Of a stretch of 64,000 nucleotides of DNA, positions 52,567-60,854 are shown piece by piece. The notes under the pieces are model-generated. The model did not search any database. It was not told the DNA's origin and was given only the letters and a program-made list of their open reading frames with translations. The stretch's first letter is position 1. Each line of letters starts with the position of its first letter. Source of the DNA: Salibacterium aidingense DSM 18341 (GTDB lineage: Bacteria > Bacillota > Bacilli > Bacillales > Marinococcaceae); contig NZ_AUCI01000007.1 of the NCBI RefSeq assembly GCF_000429685.1, positions 1-64,000 of the forward strand. The letters are read 5' to 3'. Position numbers and translations under genes: made by a program.

Positions 52567-53793
52567 ATGAAAGCTATACAATTTGACTTAAATATTCCTA
52601 AATACACCTTTAGTAAAGCGATGGGAAAATTGAATCCATCGCTTTACGTTAATGGGCCCTTTAATTGCCTTCAACTAAGAGATGTAAAAACACCAGAACT
52701 TCCTACGGATGAGTGGATAGAACTTAAAGTGAAATATGGAGGTATTTGTGGTAGTGATTTAAACTTAATCTCTTTAAAAGATAGTCCCGCCACCTCTCCG
52801 TTTATCTCCTTTCCCTTCACGATTGGACATGAAATGGCAGGAACCATCTCAAAGACAGGAAAAGAAGTGGAACATGTCTCCGTTGGTGAGCGGGTAGTCA
52901 TTGATCCTATCCTGTCTTGTGAAGCAAGGGGCATCACTCCCCCATGCAGGGAATGTAGTCAAGGCAACTACAACCTTTGCAACCACATGAATAGTGGATC
53001 TATTTCACCAGGATTGCTTACTGGCACGTGTAAGAACACAGGCGGAAGCTGGGGAAATTATGTTGTTGCGCACCAAAGTCAAGTCATCAAACTTCCGGAA
53101 AATGTAGATGACGCAAATGGCGTGCTTGTTGAACCGTTCAGCTGTGCTTTACATACCGTCTTACAAAATCCGCCGCAGCCATCCGATACGGTTTTTGTCA
53201 TAGGTTCTGGTGTGATTGGTATTTGTGTTATTGCAGCCATTAGAGCTTTAGATATTTCCTGCAAAATAGTCGTCTTAGTTAAATATTCATTCCAAGCGAA
53301 GTTAGCAAAAGAGTTTGGAGCTGATCAAGTATTCTTTCTTTCAAGGCGACAGGATTATGTTTCTGAAGTAGCTGAATCTTTTCAGGCTAATGTATTACAC
53401 CCTGTTTTCGGTGAACCGATTGTTCATGGTGGAGCGGATATTGTCTATGAATGTGTCGGGAATAAAAAAAGTTTAGACGATGCTCTTCGCTTTGCTGGAA
53501 AAGGTGGAAAAGTTGTTTTATTAGGGTTAGCCAGTGTCGTCGACAATCTCGATATGACGATGATCTGGCTGAATGAATTAGAGATCAAAGGAAGCTTCGC
53601 TTATGGCATGGATGTATATAAAGGCAAGAAAAAGAGAACGTTACAGATTGCTGTGGATTTAATGGAACAAAACAAAGTCAACCTTGCACCACTAATCACC
53701 CATTACTTCCCATTGGAACATTATCGGGAAGCTATTGCTGCCGCATCAAATAAGAAAAAACAAAACACAATGAAAGTTGTTTTTGAACTGTAG
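52567..53793 (+). CDS. Zinc-dependent medium-chain alcohol dehydrogenase
   Basis: A 408-residue MDR enzyme: catalytic zinc ligands Cys in GGICGSD and His in TIGHEMAG, structural zinc cysteines in CRECSQGNYNLC (three visible plus SCEAR), and NAD(P) motif VIGSGVIGICV. AATAGGTGG precedes the ATG. Encoded behind the class II aldolase gene, so an alcohol or polyol sugar pathway is likely; the substrate is unknown. Confidence 0.87.
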   Translation: MKAIQFDLNIPKYTFSKAMGKLNPSLYVNGPFNCLQLRDVKTPELPTDEWIELKVKYGGICGSDLNLISLKDSPATSPFISFPFTIGHEMAGTISKTGKEVEHVSVGERVVIDPILSCEARGITPPCRECSQGNYNLCNHMNSGSISPGLLTGTCKNTGGSWGNYVVAHQSQVIKLPENVDDANGVLVEPFSCALHTVLQNPPQPSDTVFVIGSGVIGICVIAAIRALDISCKIVVLVKYSFQAKLAKEFGADQVFFLSRRQDYVSEVAESFQANVLHPVFGEPIVHGGADIVYECVGNKKSLDDALRFAGKGGKVVLLGLASVVDNLDMTMIWLNELEIKGSFAYGMDVYKGKKKRTLQIAVDLMEQNKVNLAPLITHYFPLEHYREAIAAASNKKKQNTMKVVFEL

Positions 53794-54042
53794 CGTATTT
53801 GTCACAAATTAATATTTCTTCCATGTGCCAGCACAAACCATACAGTAAATACATTCCTAATCTTCAACGATCATTACTCCTATTCCCACCAAAAAATTTC
53901 CTTCTTTGTTTTATATTAAAGAACGGTGCAGCCCCACAGAAAGATTGATCCCTTACTTAGCATCCGTAAGCCTTCGCGTCAAGCTCCGTAAGCGGAGGTT
54001 GTTACGGACGGCTGACATCTCGATTCGTTCGAGAATATAACG

Positions 54043-54258
54043 CAAAGGCGTTGCAACAAGACTTCCTCCCCGAACTGCATCTCTGCAGTTTTGCACCGAG
54101 TAACCGCAGGTGAAGGATGTTGCGAATTTAGCCTTTGATCGGGCCTACACGACGTAGGTCACAAAGGCGTTGCAACAAGACTTCCTCCTGAACTGCATCT
54201 CTGCAGTTTTGCACCGAGTAACCGCAGGTGAAGGATGTTGCGAATTTAGCCTTTGATC
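54043..54258. repeat. Tandem intergenic repeat, two copies of about 97 bases
   Basis: Copies 54043-54140 and 54162-54258 differ by little more than two bases; each runs from CAAAGGCGTTGCAACAAG to TTTAGCCTTTGATC and includes a hairpin AACTGCA-TCTC-TGCAGTT. The 22 bases between carry a small palindrome (CTACACGACGTAG). The surrounding 53794-54389 holds no gene; the stretch 53955-54042 also contains short inverted repeats (CTCCGTAAGCGGAG). Confidence 0.8.
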
Positions 54259-54389
54259 CCCTATACGTGAGGAAAAAACTCCCGCTAATAGAAGTTTCAC
54301 TTTATATCCCCTCATATTCCCATTAATATTTATAAATGAATTTTACACACTATATATTGCTGACACTAAATGAAGGAATGGAAAATGCT

Positions 54390-54971
54390 ATGAGAAATTA
54401 TTTCGTTTATGCTTGGACAATGTTAGACCCGTTTTATTATCGAATCACCCGTTTAACCTACATTCCTCATTATAATGAACAATTCAAAAATATTTTCAGG
54501 GTTAGGCTGACGTCTTATAAGGGGGCGCCTTTTACCCTTTCCGATGAAACGAAAATAAACAAACATGATACGCTTGTGAAAATTCATTTGCATAATATCC
54601 GTTTGCTTAATGAAATGAATTCTTTCCAAACGGACATTCAAAAAGCGCGTTATGTCTATAAGATAGTTCAACAATCGCTTCCAGGCCTTGCCAATTATAT
54701 ACAATCACACAGTAAAAAAGAACAAATTAAAGGAATTGTAGGGATCACCACTCTCAATAAAGGGTGTGATCGTCTTGGTTTTGAATCATTTGATATCACG
54801 AATTCATTTTACAAATGGTGGAAGATGATCCCTTTTTTCTCGATTAATCTGTTGTCGACGCCAAATGCATCGTTTTCCTCCGTAAAAAAGAAAAAACCTA
54901 AATATATTTTTATGTCAAAGGATAGTCTGCTCCATTCCTACAAGGAAAAATTCGCAAAGTTAAGTTTGTAG
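54390..54971 (+). CDS. ykoP: YkoP-like protein (second copy)
   Basis: A 193-residue paralogue of the protein at 33.5-34.0 kb; aligned along the whole length (YAWTMLDPFYYRITRLTYI, FRVRLTSYKGAPFTLSD, KGIVGITTLNKGCDRLGFESFDI). The ATG at 54390 matches the paralogue's start. As in B. subtilis, a YkoQ-type phosphoesterase and a glycosyltransferase gene are neighbours, here in convergent order. Function unknown. Confidence 0.82.
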   Translation: MRNYFVYAWTMLDPFYYRITRLTYIPHYNEQFKNIFRVRLTSYKGAPFTLSDETKINKHDTLVKIHLHNIRLLNEMNSFQTDIQKARYVYKIVQQSLPGLANYIQSHSKKEQIKGIVGITTLNKGCDRLGFESFDITNSFYKWWKMIPFFSINLLSTPNASFSSVKKKKPKYIFMSKDSLLHSYKEKFAKLSL

Positions 54972-54985
54972 ATATGGATACACAA

Positions 54986-55031
54986 AAATTAAAAAGCCAA
55001 TTCCCCTGCTTTCAGGGTTTTGGCTTTTAAC
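54986..55031. terminator. Bidirectional terminator
   Basis: TTAAAAAGCCAA pairs with TTGGCTTTTAA across a G+C-rich loop that can itself fold (CCCCTG/CAGGG). It lies between the convergent ykoP and ykoQ-like genes. Confidence 0.75.
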
Positions 55032-55860
55032 TGACTTTTTCTTTTTGCTTTTCTTTTACAACAGGCAAGGAGTGTATCGTGATTTCCGGCCGGCATCCAA
55101 TCCGAATATTAAGTCCTGTCTGCCCTAACCCTTCACTGATATAAAAAGGTTTTCCATGATACCGGTGAAATCCTTTAATCATCTTCATTTTTGCTAATTT
55201 ACCCATTTTAACAAGGTGGTACGCTTTTGGATACAGAAGCTGCCCGCCGTGAAAATGACCGGAAAGAAGATAATCAAAAGGGTAGTCCTTCATTTCAAGA
55301 ACGACATTGGGATCATGTGTAAGCACCAGGTTATATCCCTTTTTTATTTTGTTATACGAGGAATTGATGTCGCTTCTATTTGTGCTGTAATCATCAATAC
55401 CAATAATATTAACAGGATGTCCTTTTATATTCACGATGCAGTTCTCATTTTGCAGCGTCGTACAATGATAGTCCTCTAATATTTTCTTTAGAGCAGTAAA
55501 GTTTTCGCCTTTAAGGACATAATCATGATTTCCAAACACAGCATATATCCCGTAGCGTGGCTGCAGTTGGTTCAGTACCTTCAAGTAACGAATCAACTTT
55601 GGGATCGTGCGTTTTCGATCAATGAAATCTCCGGTAATGGCAATAAGATCGATCTGTTCCCCTTTTAATTTCTCATATAACTGTGCTGGAGTTATAGATA
55701 TATTTTCAAGATGCATATCAGAAAGATGCAGAACATGAAGAGATTGCTCAGGCGAGCCGCTCCGCTTTAATTCAATGTTTTTTATATTTACTTTTTTTGT
55801 ATTAGCATAGGCTTTGTACCCGATTATAGCAAGGACAGTGCCAACAATAAACCATATCAT
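55027..55860 (-). CDS. ykoQ: Membrane-anchored metallophosphoesterase, YkoQ-like
   Basis: A 277-residue calcineurin-type phosphoesterase with one N-terminal helix. Metal motifs: LHLSDMHLEN, AITGDFIDRKR, VFGNHDYV, LTHDP, LLSGHFHGGQL; all ligands kept. It lies in the same neighbourhood as ykoP and a GT28 gene, as in B. subtilis. GGAGGTG eight bases before the ATG at 55860. The domain probably faces the outside and may hydrolyse a lipid-linked phosphate, similar to UDP-diacylglucosamine-type hydrolases. Confidence 0.87.
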   Translation of the reverse strand: MIWFIVGTVLAIIGYKAYANTKKVNIKNIELKRSGSPEQSLHVLHLSDMHLENISITPAQLYEKLKGEQIDLIAITGDFIDRKRTIPKLIRYLKVLNQLQPRYGIYAVFGNHDYVLKGENFTALKKILEDYHCTTLQNENCIVNIKGHPVNIIGIDDYSTNRSDINSSYNKIKKGYNLVLTHDPNVVLEMKDYPFDYLLSGHFHGGQLLYPKAYHLVKMGKLAKMKMIKGFHRYHGKPFYISEGLGQTGLNIRIGCRPEITIHSLPVVKEKQKEKVS

Positions 55861-55970
55861 GTCAGTAACACCTCCGCCATTCATTATACAGGACATGACT
55901 CTAATTTCACTTAGTAATACTTGGAGGAGTTACCAATAATGTTTCCATTCATATAACCGAGGAGATTACG

Positions 55971-57080
55971 ATGAAAAAGTTGTTATTTTTACCCTTTTTA
56001 CAAATACCATCTGGTCATCATCAGGTAGCAGATGCTCTAATCGACGGAATAAAAGATATAAATCCTTCCATTCAATGTAAAAAAATAGATATCCTTCAAT
56101 ATAGTATTGGTCAAATGGAGACTGTCGTTTCTAGTACGTACCTTAAATGGATTCACTTTTCCCCTCAAACCTATAGCTGGATTTATCATAATGCGGTGTG
56201 TGAAAGCACAAAAAAAGAAAATAAGCGGTATATGCTTTTCGAATGGCTCTTTCTTCATGCCATAAAAAAGATGCTTAAAGAGGAGCAGCCCGATTTTATT
56301 ATATGTACGCATGGTTTACCTTCTTATATATTAAGCCGTTATAAGAAAATAATGGATAGGCCGGTTCCTGTTATTAACGTATATACTGATTTTTTTGTCC
56401 ACAATCTTTGGGGTCGGTCAGAAATTGATTATCATTTTGCAGCTTCTCCACTTATGAAAGAAAAATTAATAGCAAACGGAATAAACGAGCAGAACATTTT
56501 TACGACAGGAATTCCGACTCACCCAGAAATTAAAGCGAAAGCAGAAGGAAAAATGGAGAACAACCTCCCCCTTTCGATCCTTATTACCGGAGGAAGTCTA
56601 GGTGCAGGTATTATAGAAGAACTGGTAAAGGCTTTAAGCAGCCAGCATATTCATTATTATGTGTTGTGTGGCAAAAACGAACGATTGTTTAACCGTCTTC
56701 ACCAATTAGATTCTGGAGTCACCCCTCTCCCTTATGTTCAATCAAGGGAAAAAATGAATGCTTTATACAATCAGGCAGATGCGATTATTACCAAACCTGG
56801 AGGCGTTACCATTAGTGAATCGATTCGAAAACAATTACCGATTTTTGTCTATCATTCCCTTCCAGGACAAGAAGAAATCAATCTTCATCAATTAAAGCAA
56901 ATGGAAGTTGTCTTGGATTCAAAGGATTGGCAAACGAGCAATGATATGGAAGAGCAACTGCTTGACTTTTTTCAAAATAAACAAAAGAAATATAAACTAT
57001 ATAGCAAATTGCGGGCCTTGCACAGACATATTGAATATCAAAATCCTTCTTTGCTGATATACAAGCTGCTTCAAGGATAA
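55971..57080 (+). CDS. Second MGDG-synthase-like glycosyltransferase
   Basis: A 369-residue GT28-type enzyme: FLQIPSGHHQVADALIDGI (SGHH in place of the usual GHG), ICTHGLPSYILSR, NVYTDFFVHNLWG, ITGGSLGAGIIEEL, DAIITKPGGVTISESIRKQLPIFVYHSLPGQEEINLHQL. It is only distantly similar to the enzyme at 46.8 kb, with a shorter donor domain. Similar to B. subtilis YkoN-type proteins near ykoP/ykoQ. Probably glycosylates a lipid. Confidence 0.85.
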   Translation: MKKLLFLPFLQIPSGHHQVADALIDGIKDINPSIQCKKIDILQYSIGQMETVVSSTYLKWIHFSPQTYSWIYHNAVCESTKKENKRYMLFEWLFLHAIKKMLKEEQPDFIICTHGLPSYILSRYKKIMDRPVPVINVYTDFFVHNLWGRSEIDYHFAASPLMKEKLIANGINEQNIFTTGIPTHPEIKAKAEGKMENNLPLSILITGGSLGAGIIEELVKALSSQHIHYYVLCGKNERLFNRLHQLDSGVTPLPYVQSREKMNALYNQADAIITKPGGVTISESIRKQLPIFVYHSLPGQEEINLHQLKQMEVVLDSKDWQTSNDMEEQLLDFFQNKQKKYKLYSKLRALHRHIEYQNPSLLIYKLLQG

Positions 57081-57131
57081 CCGTGATTATGAAGCTACAA
57101 TGACATTTACTGTGCAAAATTAGCACGCATT

Positions 57132-57174
57132 GTAAAAACGAACAGAGAAACTATACGTCTCTGTTCGTTTTTTA
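57132..57174 (+). terminator. Terminator behind the second GT28 gene
   Basis: AACGAACAGAGA pairs with TCTCTGTTCGTT, followed by TTTT. Confidence 0.85.
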
Positions 57175-57236
57175 TATAGATGGGTAAACCAGACCGAAGA
57201 AAGGCATCTCTTCGGTCTCAGGAAATCATAATGCCA

Positions 57237-57761
57237 TCAAAAAAATCTAACGTCAGGATCGGCTGTATTCACTTGTTGCGGGAACAGGAATTTTTCTACA
57301 TATGGTGATGATATTTGATGAAATAAAAAATTGGCTGCTGTTTGAGCATAAAAACATCGTGCTTCCTGTACAGAACGTTTTCCAACCACAATGTCATGGA
57401 ATAAGTTCAAAGACAGAAAATTCATGGCTTCTTTGTCACAAACAGCGGAAACTTCTCCCTTCGTACGATCAGGATAAACACTTCCATCATACATCGCAAT
57501 TTCATCAAATCGTCCTAATGGTGTTTTATAATCGATTGTTTGCTCAAGAAAATCCGGGTGAGTAGTAGGAAAATGATGCGGCACGGAGTCGCGGTGTACA
57601 ATGGTCTGCTTCCACGGTCCGTTACGATACCATATCAACCTGCTTGCGGTAGCTTCTTGAGGCAATCCATACTTATTGATGATGGTGACAGCCCCTTTAC
57701 GCTGAGGCTCTTGCCAATGAGCTAATATTTGTTCGACATAATCCTGAAACTGTTCAGTCAT
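57237..57761 (-). CDS. Uncharacterised protein, paralogue of the one at 58.5 kb
   Basis: A 174-residue soluble protein, no signal or membrane segment. Its core shares GPPHEAISSRLIWY-type and GEVSxxCDxEAMN-type motifs with the protein at 58,549-59,244: ATASRLIWYRNGPWKQTIVHRD, GRFDEIAMYDGSVYPDRTKGEVSAVCDKEAMNFL. AGGAGGATAAAA precedes the ATG. Not recognised as a named family. A hairpin (AGACCGAAGA/TCTTCGGTCT, about 57190-57217) follows. Mostly polar with conserved His, Asp, Glu and Cys positions, which could be a metal or cofactor site. Confidence 0.75.
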   Translation of the reverse strand: MTEQFQDYVEQILAHWQEPQRKGAVTIINKYGLPQEATASRLIWYRNGPWKQTIVHRDSVPHHFPTTHPDFLEQTIDYKTPLGRFDEIAMYDGSVYPDRTKGEVSAVCDKEAMNFLSLNLFHDIVVGKRSVQEARCFYAQTAANFLFHQISSPYVEKFLFPQQVNTADPDVRFF

Positions 57762-58548
57762 TTTTATCCTCCTAGGTATTTATCTCAGAACAGTATATGC
57801 TGTTCCACTTACTTGTGTAACTGTCTATTTTTTTGATTATTCAGATATTCGACAATGTCCATTGAGGACTTCCTGCTTCGGACATTTGTTTATTACAACC
57901 ACTGGAACATTCATAATGTAATAATGTAAAAAACGCACCGATAGTTCCTTTCCCCTCTTCCGTTCCCTAATTTTAAAAAGGCGCTGATTGACAATAAAGG
58001 TAAAGGGCTTAATTTGACGAAACGATAAATGACGTAAGCACTTTTTGATAATCTTTTGATGACCTTGCATCAAATTTTTCATGTTTCCAAATTACGGGGC
58101 TAGATAAGTTATTTAACATATACGCCAATAGTTCCCTGGCCACTTCCACATACACTTCTATCAGATATTTTGAGCAGATCCAGCAGGTAGAAGCTATTTA
58201 TATGGGAATGCATGGAAACAATATGGGCAGTCATCATATGAATACACCTATGAGAGGTCACCTGAACACTTGGTCTTGATCCGTTTTCCCGTCTCTATAC
58301 AGTAAACCAGTGGCAGAACAGAAGTTGTCGTTATTCGCACGATATGATGACTTTTGTTGTAAATAAAATGATGATTCATTCGTAATAAGAAACGAGCAGG
58401 GAAATAAAGAATCTTTGTTCGTTTCTTCATTGTCATGCACCAAAGCTAAATCACGCTCTTCTAAGATAAATTATCGTACAGGGAAGAATCAATTTACGAA
58501 TTTGTTCAAATACTATATGGGAAGGATTAATAAAAAGGGTGAAATGAT
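57762..58548. other. Intergenic stretch made of gene fragments
   Basis: No intact gene. The minus strand at 58092-58152 encodes 20 residues of an NhaC-type transporter (ELLAYMLNNLSSPV), very like the broken gene at 14.2 kb. The plus strand at 58160-58250 reads FEQIQQVEAIYMGMHGNN without a start, resembling a Met/His-rich spore or coat fragment. Other short frames lack ribosome sites. Confidence 0.6.
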
Positions 58549-59244
58549 ATGAAGCAAGAAGAAAAATTAAAAACAGCAACTACGTCAATGGCGAGCGATT
58601 TTAAGGTACAGACAATGGGCGGGGCTGAGAAAACGACAGAAACTATTATGGATAAGGAATTTGTTCAAAGTATTATTAATGAGTGGAACGCTATGTCCAA
58701 AAAGGCAGCTACTCTTACTATGGAACAATACGGCCCTCCACACGAGGCTATTTCAAGCAGATTAATCTGGTATAACAATGGCCCATGGAAGCGGACCATT
58801 GTCTATCGTGATGAAATTCCACACGATTTCCCACAACCCCATACCGATGTTATTGAGAATTACATTAACTATGCCGTACCACCAGAGATGTTTAGCGAGC
58901 TCGCAAAGTTTGATGGAAGTGTGATTGTTGAAAGGACAAGAGGAGAAGTGTCTTCCCGATGTGACATGGAAGCGGCAAATATTCTTGCACTTAACTTAAT
59001 GAATGACATTGTAAAAGGTAAATTAAACGCTGAAAAAGCTCGTGACGTCTATTGTGAAGTGACTTCAGCTTTTATGATGAATAGGTCGGCACCTTATGCA
59101 GAGAAACTGCAATTTAATGTCCAAACGAAAGAAAAATTTGATACGGACATCGTTATGATTGCTGATGAAATGGTAGAACAAGGCATCAAAAAGGTCAATG
59201 ATATGGCTGGGTCAGACAATAACAGAAATGATAATTATCATTAA
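58549..59244 (+). CDS. Uncharacterised protein, paralogue of the one at 57.2 kb
   Basis: A 231-residue soluble protein; the core (about 45-190) matches the 174-residue neighbour: EQYGPPHEAISSRLIWYNNGPWKRTIVYRDEIPHDFP, FDGSVIVERTRGEVSSRCDMEAANILALNLMNDIVKGK. It has an N-terminal extension of about 35 residues and an acidic C-terminal tail ending in Asn/Asp/His. AAAGGGTG precedes the ATG. The two genes point away from each other, separated by 790 bases of fragments. Function unknown. Confidence 0.75.
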   Translation: MKQEEKLKTATTSMASDFKVQTMGGAEKTTETIMDKEFVQSIINEWNAMSKKAATLTMEQYGPPHEAISSRLIWYNNGPWKRTIVYRDEIPHDFPQPHTDVIENYINYAVPPEMFSELAKFDGSVIVERTRGEVSSRCDMEAANILALNLMNDIVKGKLNAEKARDVYCEVTSAFMMNRSAPYAEKLQFNVQTKEKFDTDIVMIADEMVEQGIKKVNDMAGSDNNRNDNYH

Positions 59245-59298
59245 AACAACACAAAGCTCTCTCGAAGTACAATTATTGCCAATTCATATGATGCTGAG

Positions 59299-60123
59299 TT
59301 ATTCCAGGATTCTTCTAAAAAACTCTCCATCTACTATCAAACCAGCTATAGCCTCCCGAAACATGGATAGGACCCCCATGACTCCAGCAATTTGGGCTAG
59401 AGTCATATAGGGTCTCAGTGTCTCCCTTGTAACATTGACCAAAAACGGCATCTCGTTATGTACGAGGCGGATGGCTTTATTTTTTAGGTCTGATTGAATC
59501 AAGGTGTACTCGTTGGATTCCACATTCGGTCGTAAATAATTCCAGCTGGTGGCCAGAAAATATGGATAACGGGCCAATGCACGAAAGTCACTGGCTGCTT
59601 CATAGCCATGATGAGCAGTTGCAATATTGTGTAAAAGCATTTGAACTTGTTTGCTGGCAGAAGGGATTTGTATCAATGTTATATCTGGAAGACTGGTCAA
59701 CACTCCTGGGGGGATAAATCCTTCTACCTTCCCTTTTCCTGCAACAGGACGGTAACTTAAACTTTCTATCCAGGCACTTGCAATAAGTAGCAGCTTCGGA
59801 TTCACATAATTAAAAGTATAAACAGTTTCTCTTATCCTTTTTATGTCTGCTGTGGAATAATAGTTCTCCCATCGAATATCCGGAAGTTCCATACTTATAT
59901 TGGGATACCTTAATGTTTCTGCTGCTTGTTCCATGTTAATCGTTAACATGTTCGGTCTTATCTGCTGCCATCCCATCGATAAAAAGGGTTCGTAAAGAGC
60001 TAACGTCCGGAAAATAAAATTAACAATGGGAACCTTTAGGACATATTTAATATCCCTATACAGTTGTTCTGTCAAACCGAAGGCATTTTCTTCAAAGATC
60101 TCGGGAACACCATACCCGTCCAT
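59299..60123 (-). CDS. dehI: DehI-family 2-haloacid dehalogenase-like protein
   Basis: A 274-residue all-helical protein of the DehI (PF10778) family; Bacillaceae versions share VPEIFEENAFGLTEQLYRDIKYVLKVP, IVNFIFRTLALYEPFLSMGWQQIRPN and the repeat half VASDFRALA-like AASDFRALARYPYFLATSWNYLRP. The internal two-fold repeat is visible. The ATG at 60123 is fixed by GGAGGTGGACGA in front; frames starting upstream run into unrelated DNA. True DehI enzymes hydrolyse D- and L-2-haloacids, but the annotation 'dehydrogenase/dehalogenase' covers many untested proteins, so substrate and reaction are uncertain. Confidence 0.82.
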   Translation of the reverse strand: MDGYGVPEIFEENAFGLTEQLYRDIKYVLKVPIVNFIFRTLALYEPFLSMGWQQIRPNMLTINMEQAAETLRYPNISMELPDIRWENYYSTADIKRIRETVYTFNYVNPKLLLIASAWIESLSYRPVAGKGKVEGFIPPGVLTSLPDITLIQIPSASKQVQMLLHNIATAHHGYEAASDFRALARYPYFLATSWNYLRPNVESNEYTLIQSDLKNKAIRLVHNEMPFLVNVTRETLRPYMTLAQIAGVMGVLSMFREAIAGLIVDGEFFRRILE

Positions 60124-60503
60124 TCGTCCACCTCCGTGTCTGTAATCGTCTATCACTTCACATGTTGATCCCTTCGGATGATTGAGCCACGTCCCCGGAG
60201 GATGAGGAGCATCCCAGCGCTGAAGCTCAGCAAAATTTTTTTTACAAGTGAAGCCGTAAAGTGTTGTCCATCTTGAAAATAGACGCCTTTTCGCAGTTTT
60301 AGTTCCAACGTTTGGTCCGTCAGCCATCGAGATTCTTCAGCAAGGTTCAGAATGACACGCCCCTCATGATCCGCGCGAACCGGTTCTTCCATTGTATTAT
60401 ATAAAACGTACAACCAATTTAATGGAGAAGAATCGGCGACGTAAATTATCCCTTCCGGTAACTGCTGATCATCCTCCCTGCGAATCCATTCGTTTTCCGG
60501 CAT
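60124..60503 (-). pseudogene. Truncated, frameshifted substrate-binding protein gene (SBP_bac_5/SgrR-like)
   Basis: A good start (GGGAGAATAAG before ATG at 60503) opens a frame with IIYVADSSPLNWLYVLYNTM, VRADHEGRVILNLAEESRW and KLRKGVYFQDGQHFTASLVKK, the N-terminal part of a family 5 solute-binding protein. After a frameshift near 60240 it continues with NFAELQRWDAPHPPGT and VIDDYR and is then cut by the DehI gene. Roughly three quarters of the protein is missing. Both genes could still be transcribed together. Confidence 0.75.
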
Positions 60504-60631
60504 CTTATTCTCCCTTTCCTAAATAAATAACGTCTTACTCCACTATACGCTTTTATTATATTTGTATGTTATGATTATCCCTTCCAGCTATTCTCTTCAA
60601 ATATGTTTTAATAAAAGGGAAGAAAGAGTGG

Positions 60632-60733
60632 ATGAGTGAAAGTAAAGGAAATAATTTTGCGTTAATTGTTGTATTATTCATCCTGTTGATTATTGTTGGA
60701 GCAGGAGGATTTTATACAGGTAGTGGTTATTAA
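60632..60733 (+). CDS. YjcZ-family small sporulation protein
   Basis: A 33-residue protein (MSESKGNNFALIVVLFILL...): a polar start and one membrane helix ending in a Gly/Tyr-rich tail. This matches the tiny YjcZ-type proteins of Bacillus spores. The ribosome site (AAAGAGTGG) is weak. A strong terminator follows, supporting a separate transcription unit. Confidence 0.75.
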   Translation: MSESKGNNFALIVVLFILLIIVGAGGFYTGSGY

Positions 60734-60779
60734 TTAGGTGCTTAAATGGAACAAAATTTTAGAAAACGATAAACTCTAA

Positions 60780-60817
60780 TGAAAGGGAGCTGTACCAAAA
60801 AGTACAGCTCCTTTTCT
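60780..60817 (+). terminator. Terminator behind the YjcZ-like gene
   Basis: GGAGCTGTAC pairs with GTACAGCTCC around AAAAA and is followed by TTTT. Confidence 0.85.
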
Positions 60818-60854
60818 ATGGAAGATAAGAAAGTATAGATTTTGGGCGTTTTCA

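Noticed and set aside
54043-54258. CRISPR array
   Set aside because: Only two long copies with one short spacer-like part, no cas genes in the window.
57837-58082. Basic 81-codon frame on the minus strand
   Set aside because: No ribosome site, no family, and located in a stretch of gene fragments.
60153-60327. One long protein joining solute-binding and DehI parts
   Set aside because: The frame start is inside the binding-protein remnant in a different frame; the strong ribosome site at 60124-60138 fixes the DehI start.
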